A stretch of 64,000 nt of DNA from Mesorhizobium sp. M00.F.Ca.ET.216.01.1.1 (GTDB lineage Bacteria > Pseudomonadota > Alphaproteobacteria > Rhizobiales > Rhizobiaceae), in assembly GCF_004010325.2 (NCBI RefSeq), contig NZ_SADR02000001.1:330239-394238 (forward strand), in the 5' to 3' direction. The notes below the pieces were generated by a model. The model worked only from the letters and a program-made list of their open reading frames with translations, was not told where the DNA came from and did no database searches. Below are positions 56,959 to 64,000 of this stretch, one piece after another (positions within the stretch are counted from its first letter, which is position 1; each line of letters opens with the position of its first letter). Position numbers and translations under genes: made by a program.

Positions 56959-57495
56959 TTAGCGCCTTGCGCCGGCCAGAGCGAGCCGCTTGGCCTCGTC
57001 GATCAGCATGTTGGCCACCTGCATGCGGATCATGGCACGCTGGCGCAGATGCGGGGCGACACGGTCGGGATGGTTGGCGAAGGCGAAACTGCGGCGCATG
57101 CGGCCGAAATCGGCGACTTGCTTCGGCTGGTCGAGGCCAAGTTCGACGGCAATCGATTCGGGATCGATCGGCGGCAGCTTTTCCTCCGGCTTGAGCTCTT
57201 CGCCGGCGAGCGCCAGCTTTGCCTGGTCGAGCAGAGCAACGAACTCGCTCGCCAGATCGGCGCCCGCTTCGCGATATTCTGCGGCAAACGTTTCCCCCGA
57301 AAGCTTGATGCGGCCGGAATGAAGCTCGTCGGCCACCGACAGATAGTCGAACGGTATCGACGACCGGGCGCCAGCCTCCTCGCCCTTGTCGGGGGCGACG
57401 AAGAGATCATCGAGCAACGAAGCGAAATCCCTCTTGCCCCTGGTGCCGATGTCAGCCTCCCCTGTCGTAAGCGCGTGTATCCAGGCGCTCAGCAT
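56959..57495 (-). CDS. Hypothetical protein with C-terminal J-domain-like segment
   Basis: A 178-residue protein of unknown function. Residues 1-125 are helical and acidic. The last 45 residues resemble the core of a DnaJ domain: RSFAFANHPDRVAPHLRQRA with the HPD tripeptide at 142-144, followed by a helix rich in Arg and Met (MIRMQVANMLIDEAKRL). No Gly/Phe or zinc-finger regions of true DnaJ are present. It may stimulate a Hsp70 locally or be a degenerate relative. The family is not recognised. It is the first gene of a minus-strand stretch and divergent from the 54-residue protein. Confidence 0.7.
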   Translation of the reverse strand: MLSAWIHALTTGEADIGTRGKRDFASLLDDLFVAPDKGEEAGARSSIPFDYLSVADELHSGRIKLSGETFAAEYREAGADLASEFVALLDQAKLALAGEELKPEEKLPPIDPESIAVELGLDQPKQVADFGRMRRSFAFANHPDRVAPHLRQRAMIRMQVANMLIDEAKRLALAGARR

Positions 57496-57591
57496 AGAGC
57501 CGGCTCGTTAAAAATGAATGCGGCCGATCCTGACCAATTTAGACGCTCGCCAGGCTGACGGTCCAGGGTGCTCGGACTGACATACGAAAAG

Positions 57592-57617
57592 CCGGACTGC
57601 ACCTTCATGCAGTCCGG
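57592..57617 (-). terminator. Hairpin in the 57.5-57.8 kb gap
   Basis: A perfect 10-bp stem CCGGACTGCA/TGCAGTCCGG with a six-base loop. In the minus direction it is followed by CTTTT, which would suit leftward transcription arriving from the DUF1993 gene. The rest of the 324-bp gap 57496-57819 shows no gene; GCTATATTGACG and nearby AT-rich sequence before 57800 may hold the promoter of the 54-residue protein. Confidence 0.45.
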
Positions 57618-57819
57618 AAATCCGCCAGGAGTGGCGAGGAAAAGCCGGCCATGTGCCAGCGTCGAAGCCTACGGTTCGCGCCCAGAAAAAGTTTCACGAG
57701 AAAGTCGATTGTGGTCGAAAAAGGCTGCGTGGCATAGCTGCCATGCAAATGCTGCACTGCACAATTTTAATAATTTGGCTATATTGACGCTTGTGGAGGT
57801 CCAATAAGGGGCATGAATC

Positions 57820-57984
57820 ATGGGGTTCTTCACTGAAATGTTTGCTCGTCCGCGTCCGCAGGAACATGTGCGTTATCGCGCAGCGCTGGCGCTGCTTCAC
57901 TCGATGAGCAGTGCCGACCGCGCCGATATCGGCATCAAGCCGGCCGATTTCCCGCGCATTGCTCGCGAAATGTCGCTGCGCTGA
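57820..57984 (+). CDS. Small DUF1127-like protein (54 aa)
   Basis: A 54-residue basic protein beginning MGFFTEMFARPRPQEHV. The C-terminal half LHSMSSADRADIGIKPADFP resembles the DUF1127 motif (LSDRELADIGLTRSDI). DUF1127 proteins are short, Arg-rich and, where tested in rhizobia, linked to RNA turnover and phosphate stress. The ATG has AAGGGG eight bases upstream. The gene is short and easily overlooked. Confidence 0.75.
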   Translation: MGFFTEMFARPRPQEHVRYRAALALLHSMSSADRADIGIKPADFPRIAREMSLR

Positions 57985-58020
57985 TTTAGCCACATCTCAA
58001 CATGAGGTTCCTGGCGGCTT

Positions 58021-58526
58021 TCAACGTCCAAGGAAAGTTGCCTTGCTCAGCGGCACGCCATTGTGGCGCAGGATGTCGTAGGCGCCGTGGTCACATGGAA
58101 ATAGAAATTGGGCATGGCGGCGTGCAGCAGATACTGCAGGCCCCGCAGCGAAACCTCGCGTCCCGCGAGCCTGAGTTCGATCATCCGTTCCTCCGAGCCA
58201 TCCAGGTCGGCTGCCGAGAACGTCGCCAGATGATCGACGGTCTTGGCGATGCGCGCCTGCAGATCGGCGAAGCTCACCTCGTTGTCTTCGTATCTCGGCA
58301 CCTCGCGGCCGGCCAGCCGCGAAGGCGCGCCCTTGGCATGATCGGTGGCGATCTGCACCTGCCTGGTTAGCGCGAACATGTCGGGCGCCAGCCTCGAGGT
58401 CAAAAACACCTGCGGGTCGATTTTGCGGTCCAGCGCGTTCTGCTCGGCTATCGACAGGACGTTGGACAGCGCCTTTAGCCTAGCCGTAAACACCGGCACG
58501 GATGCCTCGTACATCGATATGGTCAC
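58021..58526 (-). pseudogene. DUF1993 family protein with a C-terminal frameshift
   Basis: The GTG at 58526 (AGGAG six bases upstream) begins a DUF1993-type protein with FTARLKALSNVLSIAE and LHAAMPNFYFHVTTA, stopping at 58047 after an odd tail (PTTSCATMACR). In a shifted frame from 58080 to 58021 the expected family ending YDILRHNGVPLSKATFLG appears, followed by a stop. The shift lies at about 58081-58086, where two extra bases join GCG and TAC. The protein would be nearly full length, so it may be partly functional, or the shift could be a sequencing error. Confidence 0.75.
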
Positions 58527-58649
58527 GTAAATCTCCTATCCAGTTGGAACGCTGAAGGCTGGACGTAGCGCCTCCCCAAGCGATTCTTCAAGCGTCACCA
58601 CGTCGCCGCAATCGGCATGGTAGGGTTCCCCATCGAGTGGAGGTTCCCG

Positions 58650-59696
58650 ATGAGAAGCGCCCTTTTCGCAGCGACTGCTTTCTCCCTTGCCGTAACCGGC
58701 CAATCGGCGTTGTCCGCCGAAGCGCCCTATGTCGACGACAGGTCGGACGCAGCCGCGGTCATCCGCTCGTTCTACAGCGCCATCAACCGGCACGAATTCG
58801 CGCGCGCCTGGGATTATTTCGGCGATACCAAGCCGGCAAAGGATTTCGGCAGCTTCGTCAAGGGCTATGACGGCACCGACGAGGTCGAAGTCAAAACCGG
58901 CGGCGTCTCGGATGAAGGTGCGGCCGGCAGCATCTATTTCAATGTCCCGGTCGCCATCCGTGCGACAGCCAAGGACGGCAGCGAAGCGGTCTTCGCCGGC
59001 TGCTACACGCTGCGCCAGGTCAACGCCCAGATCCAGGAACCGCCGTTCCGGCCGATCTTCATCGACAAGGGGGCGCTGAAGCCGGCAAAGGCCGGTTTCG
59101 AGGATGCGGTACCAGAAAGCTGCGGCGACGGTCCGCGGCCGCCCAAGAAAGATGAGGCGCTGGAGCAGGCCAAGAAGGCCTTCGCTGCGACCTATGGCGA
59201 CCAGTGCGACAAGAAAACGCCGGACGGCAAGGCGGTGGGCGAGCCGGACGCCTACTCTATCCACTACAAGGAGGCGGATTCGGCGAGTGACGAGCCGGAG
59301 CGCGAGACGCGTCTGTTCCGCTTCTTCTGCTCGATGGGTGCCTACAATGAGGGTGCCGTCTACTACATCCATGACGCCATAACGGGGGTTCGGCAGTTGC
59401 AGTTCGCTTCGCCGGAACTCGACATCCGCTACGAAAACAACAACAGCGAAGGCAAGGTCCAGGCGGTCAACATCATCGGCTTCCAGACCGACGACCAGTT
59501 GGTCAATTCCGAATATGACGATGCCACCAAGACGATCTCGTTCTTCAACAAGTGGCGCGGCATCGGCGATGCATCGTCGACCGGTACCTACCTGTTCCGC
59601 AACGGCAATTTCTCCCTGGTGCAATATGACGTCGACGCGTCCTATGACGACGAGAGCAATCCGCAGACCGTGCTCGACTACAACACCGCGCCTTGA
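58650..59696 (+). CDS. Secreted DUF1176-like protein
   Basis: A 348-residue exported protein. The signal peptide (MRSALFAATAFSLAVTG) ends near LSA. The N-terminal half (about 24-170) resembles NTF2-like domains (DAAAVIRSFYSAINRHEFARAW in part), and the C-terminal half (about 175-340) resembles DUF1176 (FRFFCSMGAYNEGAVYYI, ISFFNKWRGIGDASSTGTY in part). The four Cys residues, spread across the two halves, could form disulfides. The ATG at 58650 has GGAGG six bases upstream. It is convergent with the hydrolase at 59703 and six bases from it. Confidence 0.75.
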   Translation: MRSALFAATAFSLAVTGQSALSAEAPYVDDRSDAAAVIRSFYSAINRHEFARAWDYFGDTKPAKDFGSFVKGYDGTDEVEVKTGGVSDEGAAGSIYFNVPVAIRATAKDGSEAVFAGCYTLRQVNAQIQEPPFRPIFIDKGALKPAKAGFEDAVPESCGDGPRPPKKDEALEQAKKAFAATYGDQCDKKTPDGKAVGEPDAYSIHYKEADSASDEPERETRLFRFFCSMGAYNEGAVYYIHDAITGVRQLQFASPELDIRYENNNSEGKVQAVNIIGFQTDDQLVNSEYDDATKTISFFNKWRGIGDASSTGTYLFRNGNFSLVQYDVDASYDDESNPQTVLDYNTAP

Positions 59697-59702
59697 CGAG
59701 CT

Positions 59703-60641
59703 TCAAGGTTTCGACAGCATCCAGTTGAGCGTGCCGCGCCAGTCGGCCATGCGGATCGGCGTGCCGTGGGTGCCGGTCTCGAAACGGACGAAGCGGGTCG
59801 GGTAAGCTTTCGCCTTGGCAAGGATCGAGCGGAAGAAGGCTTCCTGCTTCTCGACCGGAAACACCGGATCCTTGCTGCCCTGGCCGAAGAAAACCGGCAC
59901 ATGGCGCTTGAACGCCGGGCTCGAGAAAAAACTCTCGTCCCACAGCGAACCGAGCAGCAGCAGCCCGTCGATGCGGCCGCCCGTGTCCTTGCGGGCGGCA
60001 AGCTTCCAGCACAGCGCACCGCCCATCGAGCCACAGGCGACGAATATCTTCGCGCCGGGCGAACGTTCGGCGTAATGATCGATCAGCGCTGCGACCTCGG
60101 CCGCGCCCTTGTCGCCGAAATCGGAAAAATCCGGCGACAGATAGAGGCCGCCATTACCAGCCATCAGGTTCTTGATGCGATTGAAATTGCCGCCGAAGGT
60201 GAAGTCGTCGGCGCCCTGCTTGCGGCTGCCGCCCTGCCCGTGCAGGTAGAGCACGATGATTTCAGCGCCCTCTGTCCTGCCGACGGCGATGTGTCTGATG
60301 TCGCCGGCATCGGTCTTCAGCAGCAGATCCTGCTGCACCTTGCGCACGCTCGTATCGGTATATTGCGCGTGCACACGACGCTCGGGCACTTCGTCGCGAG
60401 CGTTGATGTCGCGCAGTTCGCGATAGTCGATGATCGTATAAGCGCCGTTGCCTGAGGACGAGAGCGTGGCCGGATAGGCGAAGAGGTCGTCCTTGAAGGG
60501 CTTTAATTCGAGAGCGTCTGCGTGAGCGGTATAAGAAAACAAGAAAAATATCGAGATCAGAAGGGCGCAGGGCCCCCTCTGGCCTGGCAGGCCAAAGGGG
60601 GGTGAAGACGCGGAGGAGAGTGAAAGGAAACGGAAAGCCAT
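59703..60641 (-). CDS. Secreted alpha/beta hydrolase
   Basis: A 312-residue exported hydrolase. The nucleophile elbow is VACGSMGGALCW, the oxyanion-side motif is VLYLHGQGGSR, and the likely acid and His are in SKDPVFPVEKQ and FETGTHGTPIR. The N terminus is unusual: residues 10-25 come from a collapsed repeat element (see 60572-60603) inserted ahead of the hydrophobic stretch LLISIFFLFSYTAHADA. No other ATG precedes the signal core, so translation probably starts at 60641 (CTGGGC upstream), but the native start may have been lost. Substrate unknown. Confidence 0.75.
   Translation of the reverse strand: MAFRFLSLSSASSPPFGLPGQRGPCALLISIFFLFSYTAHADALELKPFKDDLFAYPATLSSSGNGAYTIIDYRELRDINARDEVPERRVHAQYTDTSVRKVQQDLLLKTDAGDIRHIAVGRTEGAEIIVLYLHGQGGSRKQGADDFTFGGNFNRIKNLMAGNGGLYLSPDFSDFGDKGAAEVAALIDHYAERSPGAKIFVACGSMGGALCWKLAARKDTGGRIDGLLLLGSLWDESFFSSPAFKRHVPVFFGQGSKDPVFPVEKQEAFFRSILAKAKAYPTRFVRFETGTHGTPIRMADWRGTLNWMLSKP
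60572..60603. repeat. Collapsed copy of the inverted-repeat element inside a coding region
   Basis: CCCCCTCTGGCCTGGCAGGC followed by CAAAGGGGGG: the two outer ends of the 52702-52860 element joined with almost no interior (32 bp). It falls in the part of the hydrolase gene coding its signal peptide. The length preserves the frame, so the insertion seems tolerated. Confidence 0.7.
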
Positions 60642-60672
60642 GCCCAGGCATGCGTTTTTCGGCTTTGGTTTG

Positions 60673-62283
60673 TCAATCCTGCAGCACGCCGCCGGCACCT
60701 TCCAGCGCCTCGCGGGTGTCGACATCGACGGCTGCCCCCTCGCCGATCTCGACATCGATCACATCGAGCCCTTCGGCCTCGACCAGATGGCGCGCGCCGG
60801 TATCGCCTTCGAGATGTGCGATCGCTGGAAACAGCGAACGCGGCAACAGCACCGGGTTGCCGCGGCGGCCATCATGCGAGGCGCGTACGACCGACCGGCC
60901 GCCGGACTTGCGGAACGCGTCGATAAGCCTGTCGAGATCGGCCGACGAGACACCCGGCATGTCGCCGAGAACGATCATGGCGCCGGCGGCGTCGTTCGCG
61001 ACCCGGGCGATGCCGGCCTTCAGCGACGATGACAGGCCGTCGGCAAAATCGGAATTGTCGGCGAAGGTTATATCCAGGCCGGACAATGCCGAGCGCACAC
61101 GCTCGCGTTGGTGGCCGGTGACGACGACGGTGCGCGAGGCTTTCGAGCCGAGCGCGCGTTCGGCGGTGCGGCGCACCAGCGGATTGCCGTCGAACAGCGC
61201 CAGAAGCTTGTTCGGCCCACCCATGCGGCTGGAGCGTCCGGCGGCCAGAAGCACGACGTCGACCTTCAGCTCGGCTCTGGTCGGCAGCGGCTCGCGCGGC
61301 TGCGGCCGCGTCGGGATTTCCATCAACAGCCCGCCGACACCCATGCCGGCGATGTCCCTGGCGGTCACGTCGAGCCCGGCGATCAGGCGGTCGAGAATCC
61401 AATCGAAGCCATTCTCCTTGGGGCTGCGGGCGCAGCCCGGCGCGCCGATGACGCGCTTGCCAGCAAGCGTGCCGAGCACCAGAAGATTGCCGGGATCGAC
61501 CGGCATGCCGGCGCGGATAACCGTGCCGCCGGCTTTCTCGATCGCAGCCGGAACGACATCACCGAAATCACTCATCGCCGAGGCGCCGAAGATCACCACC
61601 ATGTCGTTGTCGCGCGCCAGCGAGACCGCTGCCTCGGCAACGGGGGTCACTTCATGCGGCGTGCGGCGCTCCGCCGTCAGCCGGCCGCCCGAGCGCGCAA
61701 GGCGCGCCTCGGTGACGCGCAGCGTCTTGTCGAGCATGCTTGGCTTGAGGCCGGGCAGAACCGTCTGGATCACACCGACGCGCACCGGCTGATAGGGATT
61801 GACGGCAAAGATCTCGCCGCCGGCGCAGATCCTTGCCACCGCATCGACCAGAGCGGAGGCAACGGCGAAGGGAATGATCTTGACCGTCGCGACCATCTGA
61901 CCTTTTTCGACCGGCGCGTGCTGCGCCAGCGTGGCGATGGTGATGGTCGGATCGACGGCGTTGATGGCGTCGATCACCGCCGCATCGACGGTGAATATGC
62001 CGGCCGCGGCGGCATGGAGGTTAACCCTGCCGGTCGCCGCCGGCTTGGTCTCGACATTCCGGTGGATCATGCTTTTGGCAATTTTTTCGGCGGCGGCGTC
62101 CTCGCTGAGATCATCTGGAGCCAAAACCGCCGCGACGACCTCCTTAACCCCGGCCGCCTTCAACACCGACACATCGTCGGAGCTCAGCCTGTGCGCCTTG
62201 CGGAAGCGGCGTTCTCCGGCCGTGGTGGCGTGTGCCAGTACCGCGCCTTCAGCCATCTCGACTGGAATCGGCCCAAACTTCAC
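60673..62283 (-). CDS. Molybdopterin-binding/MocA-like nucleotidyltransferase fusion
   Basis: A 536-residue protein with two parts. The N-terminal 340 residues form a molybdopterin-binding (MoeA/MogA-like) region (VVIFGASAMSDFGDVVPAAI in part, GTLAGKRVIGAPGC). The C-terminal 190 residues are a MobA/MocA-type nucleotidyltransferase with LLAAGRSSRMGGPNK and VLGDMPGVSSADLDRLI. Proteins like this add cytidine or guanosine to the molybdenum cofactor for hydroxylases of the xanthine dehydrogenase family. The GTG start overlaps the XdhC-type gene by four bases (GTGA). It closes the molybdenum-hydroxylase maturation operon. Confidence 0.88.
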   Translation of the reverse strand: MKFGPIPVEMAEGAVLAHATTAGERRFRKAHRLSSDDVSVLKAAGVKEVVAAVLAPDDLSEDAAAEKIAKSMIHRNVETKPAATGRVNLHAAAAGIFTVDAAVIDAINAVDPTITIATLAQHAPVEKGQMVATVKIIPFAVASALVDAVARICAGGEIFAVNPYQPVRVGVIQTVLPGLKPSMLDKTLRVTEARLARSGGRLTAERRTPHEVTPVAEAAVSLARDNDMVVIFGASAMSDFGDVVPAAIEKAGGTVIRAGMPVDPGNLLVLGTLAGKRVIGAPGCARSPKENGFDWILDRLIAGLDVTARDIAGMGVGGLLMEIPTRPQPREPLPTRAELKVDVVLLAAGRSSRMGGPNKLLALFDGNPLVRRTAERALGSKASRTVVVTGHQRERVRSALSGLDITFADNSDFADGLSSSLKAGIARVANDAAGAMIVLGDMPGVSSADLDRLIDAFRKSGGRSVVRASHDGRRGNPVLLPRSLFPAIAHLEGDTGARHLVEAEGLDVIDVEIGEGAAVDVDTREALEGAGGVLQD

Positions 62284-62984
62284 GCCGCCGCTTCCTTCGC
62301 TTCCAGGCCGCGCGAACGAAACGCCTCGATCGCCTGCGCCAGCACCGCAACCGCAATCTCGGCCGGGCTCGCCGCACCGATGTCGAGGCCGATCGGCGCA
62401 TGGATACGGGCGATCTGGTCGGCGGTTGCGCCTAGTGCCAGCAGGCGCTCGACGCGCTTTGCATGGGTCTTGCGGCTGCCGAGCGCCCCGACATAGAAGC
62501 AGTTGGTATCGAGCGCCGCCTTCAGCGCGAAATCGTCGATCTTCGGATCATGGGTGATGGCGGCCAGCGCGGTATAGCTGTCGAGCGGCTGGCGCTTCAG
62601 GACGTCCTCAGGCCATTCGGCATGCAGCACGACATCGGGAAAGCGATCTGATGTGGCAAAGGCCGTGCGCGGGTCGATGATTTCCACGGGATAGCCGGCG
62701 ATCTTGGCCATCGGCGCCAATGCCTGGCTGATATGGACGGCTCCGATAACAATCAGCCGCGGCTGCGGCAGGTACGCGTTGAGGAAGAAGGTTCGCCCCT
62801 CCGCCTCTACTGACCCGGAATTGCCGGTGCGGAATGCCCTTGCGACCGCAGCTCCCAATTCGCCGGCGACCTGGTCGCCCTCGCGCACGATGCGGTCGCG
62901 GCCGTCGCCAAGGTCGGTGACAAGGATCGCGGCGCGGCGGGCGCGGCGTTCGGCGTTGAGGGTTTTTAAAGCGTACGGATCCAT
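62280..62984 (-). CDS. XdhC family protein, Rossmann-type domain
   Basis: A 234-residue protein with the XdhC C-terminal Rossmann domain (LIVIGAVHISQALAPMAKIAGY in part, DALLDTNCF-type ALDTNCFYVGALGSRKTHA). The N-terminal XdhC_CoxI domain is carried by the separate gene at 63050-63388. XdhC proteins bind the molybdenum cofactor, protect it and assist its sulfuration before insertion into the enzyme. It is four bases overlapped with the MocA-like gene. The 65-base gap to the N-terminal-domain gene is filled by a palindrome. Confidence 0.88.
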   Translation of the reverse strand: MDPYALKTLNAERRARRAAILVTDLGDGRDRIVREGDQVAGELGAAVARAFRTGNSGSVEAEGRTFFLNAYLPQPRLIVIGAVHISQALAPMAKIAGYPVEIIDPRTAFATSDRFPDVVLHAEWPEDVLKRQPLDSYTALAAITHDPKIDDFALKAALDTNCFYVGALGSRKTHAKRVERLLALGATADQIARIHAPIGLDIGAASPAEIAVAVLAQAIEAFRSRGLEAKEAAA

Positions 62985-63001
62985 CCGAATATCTCTTCTT
63001 T

Positions 63002-63049
63002 GAGCATGATCTTATCCGAAAACCGGCATCCACATTTCGGGATCATGCT

Positions 63050-63050
<1 letters not shown>
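63002..63050. repeat. Rhizobial palindromic repeat between the two XdhC-type genes
   Basis: A 49-bp palindrome with arms GAGCATGATC/GATCATGCTC and inner CCGAAA/TTTCGG, of the type widespread in rhizobial genomes. Its right edge overlaps by one base the stop codon (TAG, 63052-63050) of the XdhC N-terminal-domain gene. It may have been inserted at the end of that gene and would form a hairpin in the operon mRNA. Confidence 0.75.
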
Positions 63051-63388
<338 letters not shown>

Positions 63389-63414
63389 GATCCTTCTCCT
63401 CGGCAGACATGTGG

Positions 63415-64000
63415 TTATGCGGCGCGCTTCGTGCCAGCCTCGATCCACCGGCGCGGATCGACTGACCGCGCCGACTTCTTGTCCAGCGACGCGCAGAGAT
63501 CGGCGAGCGCATCGAGATTGTGCACCGAACGGAACTCGTCGACATGCGGCAGCATCGCCTTGACGCCTCGAGCACGAGCCTCGAAACCATCAAAGCGCAG
63601 CAGAGGATTGAGCCAGATCAGCCGCCGGCAGGATTTGTGCAGGCGCTCCATTTCCTCCGACAGGCCGGCGACATCGTCGCGCTCCAGCCCGTCGGTGATC
63701 AGAAGCACCACGGCGCCCTGCCCCAGCACGCGCCGCGACCACAGCCGGTTGAATTCGGCCAGCGTGTCGCCGATGCGGGTGCCGCCAGACCAGTCCTTGA
63801 CTGCCGCCGAGCAGTCGGCAAGGGCCGCATCGGGGTCGCGATGGCGCATCTGCCGCGTCAGATTGGTGAGCCTGGTGCCGAAGACGAAGGCATGCACGCG
63901 CCGGCGCTGTTCCGTTAGGGCATGCAGGAAATGCAGGAAGATGCGCGTGTACTGGCTCATCGACCCGGAAATGTCGGCAAGCACCACCAGCGGCGGATGA
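63415..64000 (-). CDS. CoxE-like VWA domain protein (partial)
   Basis: The visible 194 codons hold the C-terminal part of a von Willebrand factor A protein of the CoxE family; the gene continues beyond the right edge. The MIDAS metal motif is VLADISGSMSQYTR (DxSxS), and SGGTRIGDTLAEFNRLW and VVLLITDGLERDD complete the site. CoxE with the CoxD AAA+ ATPase inserts or activates the active-site cofactor of carbon monoxide dehydrogenase-type molybdenum hydroxylases. It is 27 bases upstream of the XdhC/CoxI gene. Confidence 0.88.
   Translation of the reverse strand, partial: HPPLVVLADISGSMSQYTRIFLHFLHALTEQRRRVHAFVFGTRLTNLTRQMRHRDPDAALADCSAAVKDWSGGTRIGDTLAEFNRLWSRRVLGQGAVVLLITDGLERDDVAGLSEEMERLHKSCRRLIWLNPLLRFDGFEARARGVKAMLPHVDEFRSVHNLDALADLCASLDKKSARSVDPRRWIEAGTKRAA

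Overview
The window reads as chromosomal DNA of a Rhizobiales alphaproteobacterium, most likely Mesorhizobium or a close relative. This rests on the high GC content, a CckA-type cell-cycle kinase, a giant polar-growth-type coiled-coil protein, an adenosylcobalamin-dependent ribonucleotide reductase, a malic enzyme fused to a phosphotransacetylase-like domain, and short palindromic intergenic repeats of the kind common in rhizobia. The species call is inference; no rRNA or tRNA gene was seen.

Layout, 1-20 kb: a truncated urea-binding protein gene (urtA) with a consensus sigma-54 promoter; deoD; a decayed VOC-family gene; cckA with a small inverted-repeat element upstream; a FliO-like gene; dksA with a clear terminator; a SixA-like phosphatase followed by the ycjX-ycjF pair; small secreted proteins; a CPA2 antiporter; the folP-folB-folK folate cluster; a DUF922 protease-like protein; a DHA2 drug exporter; a [2Fe-2S] ferredoxin with its NADPH reductase; and an orphan Hpt protein.

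20-40 kb: a 1986-residue membrane-anchored repeat protein resembling the growth-pole ring (GPR/RgsE) proteins, with an internal 282-nt repeat; an Mla-type lipid-transport operon (permease with fused STAS, ATPase, MCE protein, lipoprotein); a dipeptide epimerase; an MFS transporter; an LpxH-like phosphoesterase; an SDR lacking its catalytic Tyr and Lys; maeB; a DUF2865 protein; and gltX.

40-64 kb: nrdJ, with a near-perfect NrdR box upstream and an 18-bp palindrome beside it; a GH25 lysozyme-like lipoprotein; small accessory enzymes; then an amide/amine catabolic-looking run (dimethylformamidase-like protein, class III aminotransferase, BKACE, GNAT, acetylpolyamine deacetylase-like protein, a desulfurase-like protein without catalytic Cys, aldo/keto reductase). 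The right end carries molybdenum-hydroxylase maturation genes (CoxE-like, split XdhC, MocA-like fusion) that continue past the window.

Cross-cutting features: one inverted-repeat element family occurs near 45.4 kb and 52.7 kb in opposite orientations, and a collapsed copy lies inside the signal-peptide region of a hydrolase at 60.6 kb. Two smaller palindromes with a GCGTCC/GGACGC core separate folP from folB and ferredoxin from its reductase. The most unusual candidates are the repeat-rich giant protein and the 48.7-56.8 kb catabolic cluster.
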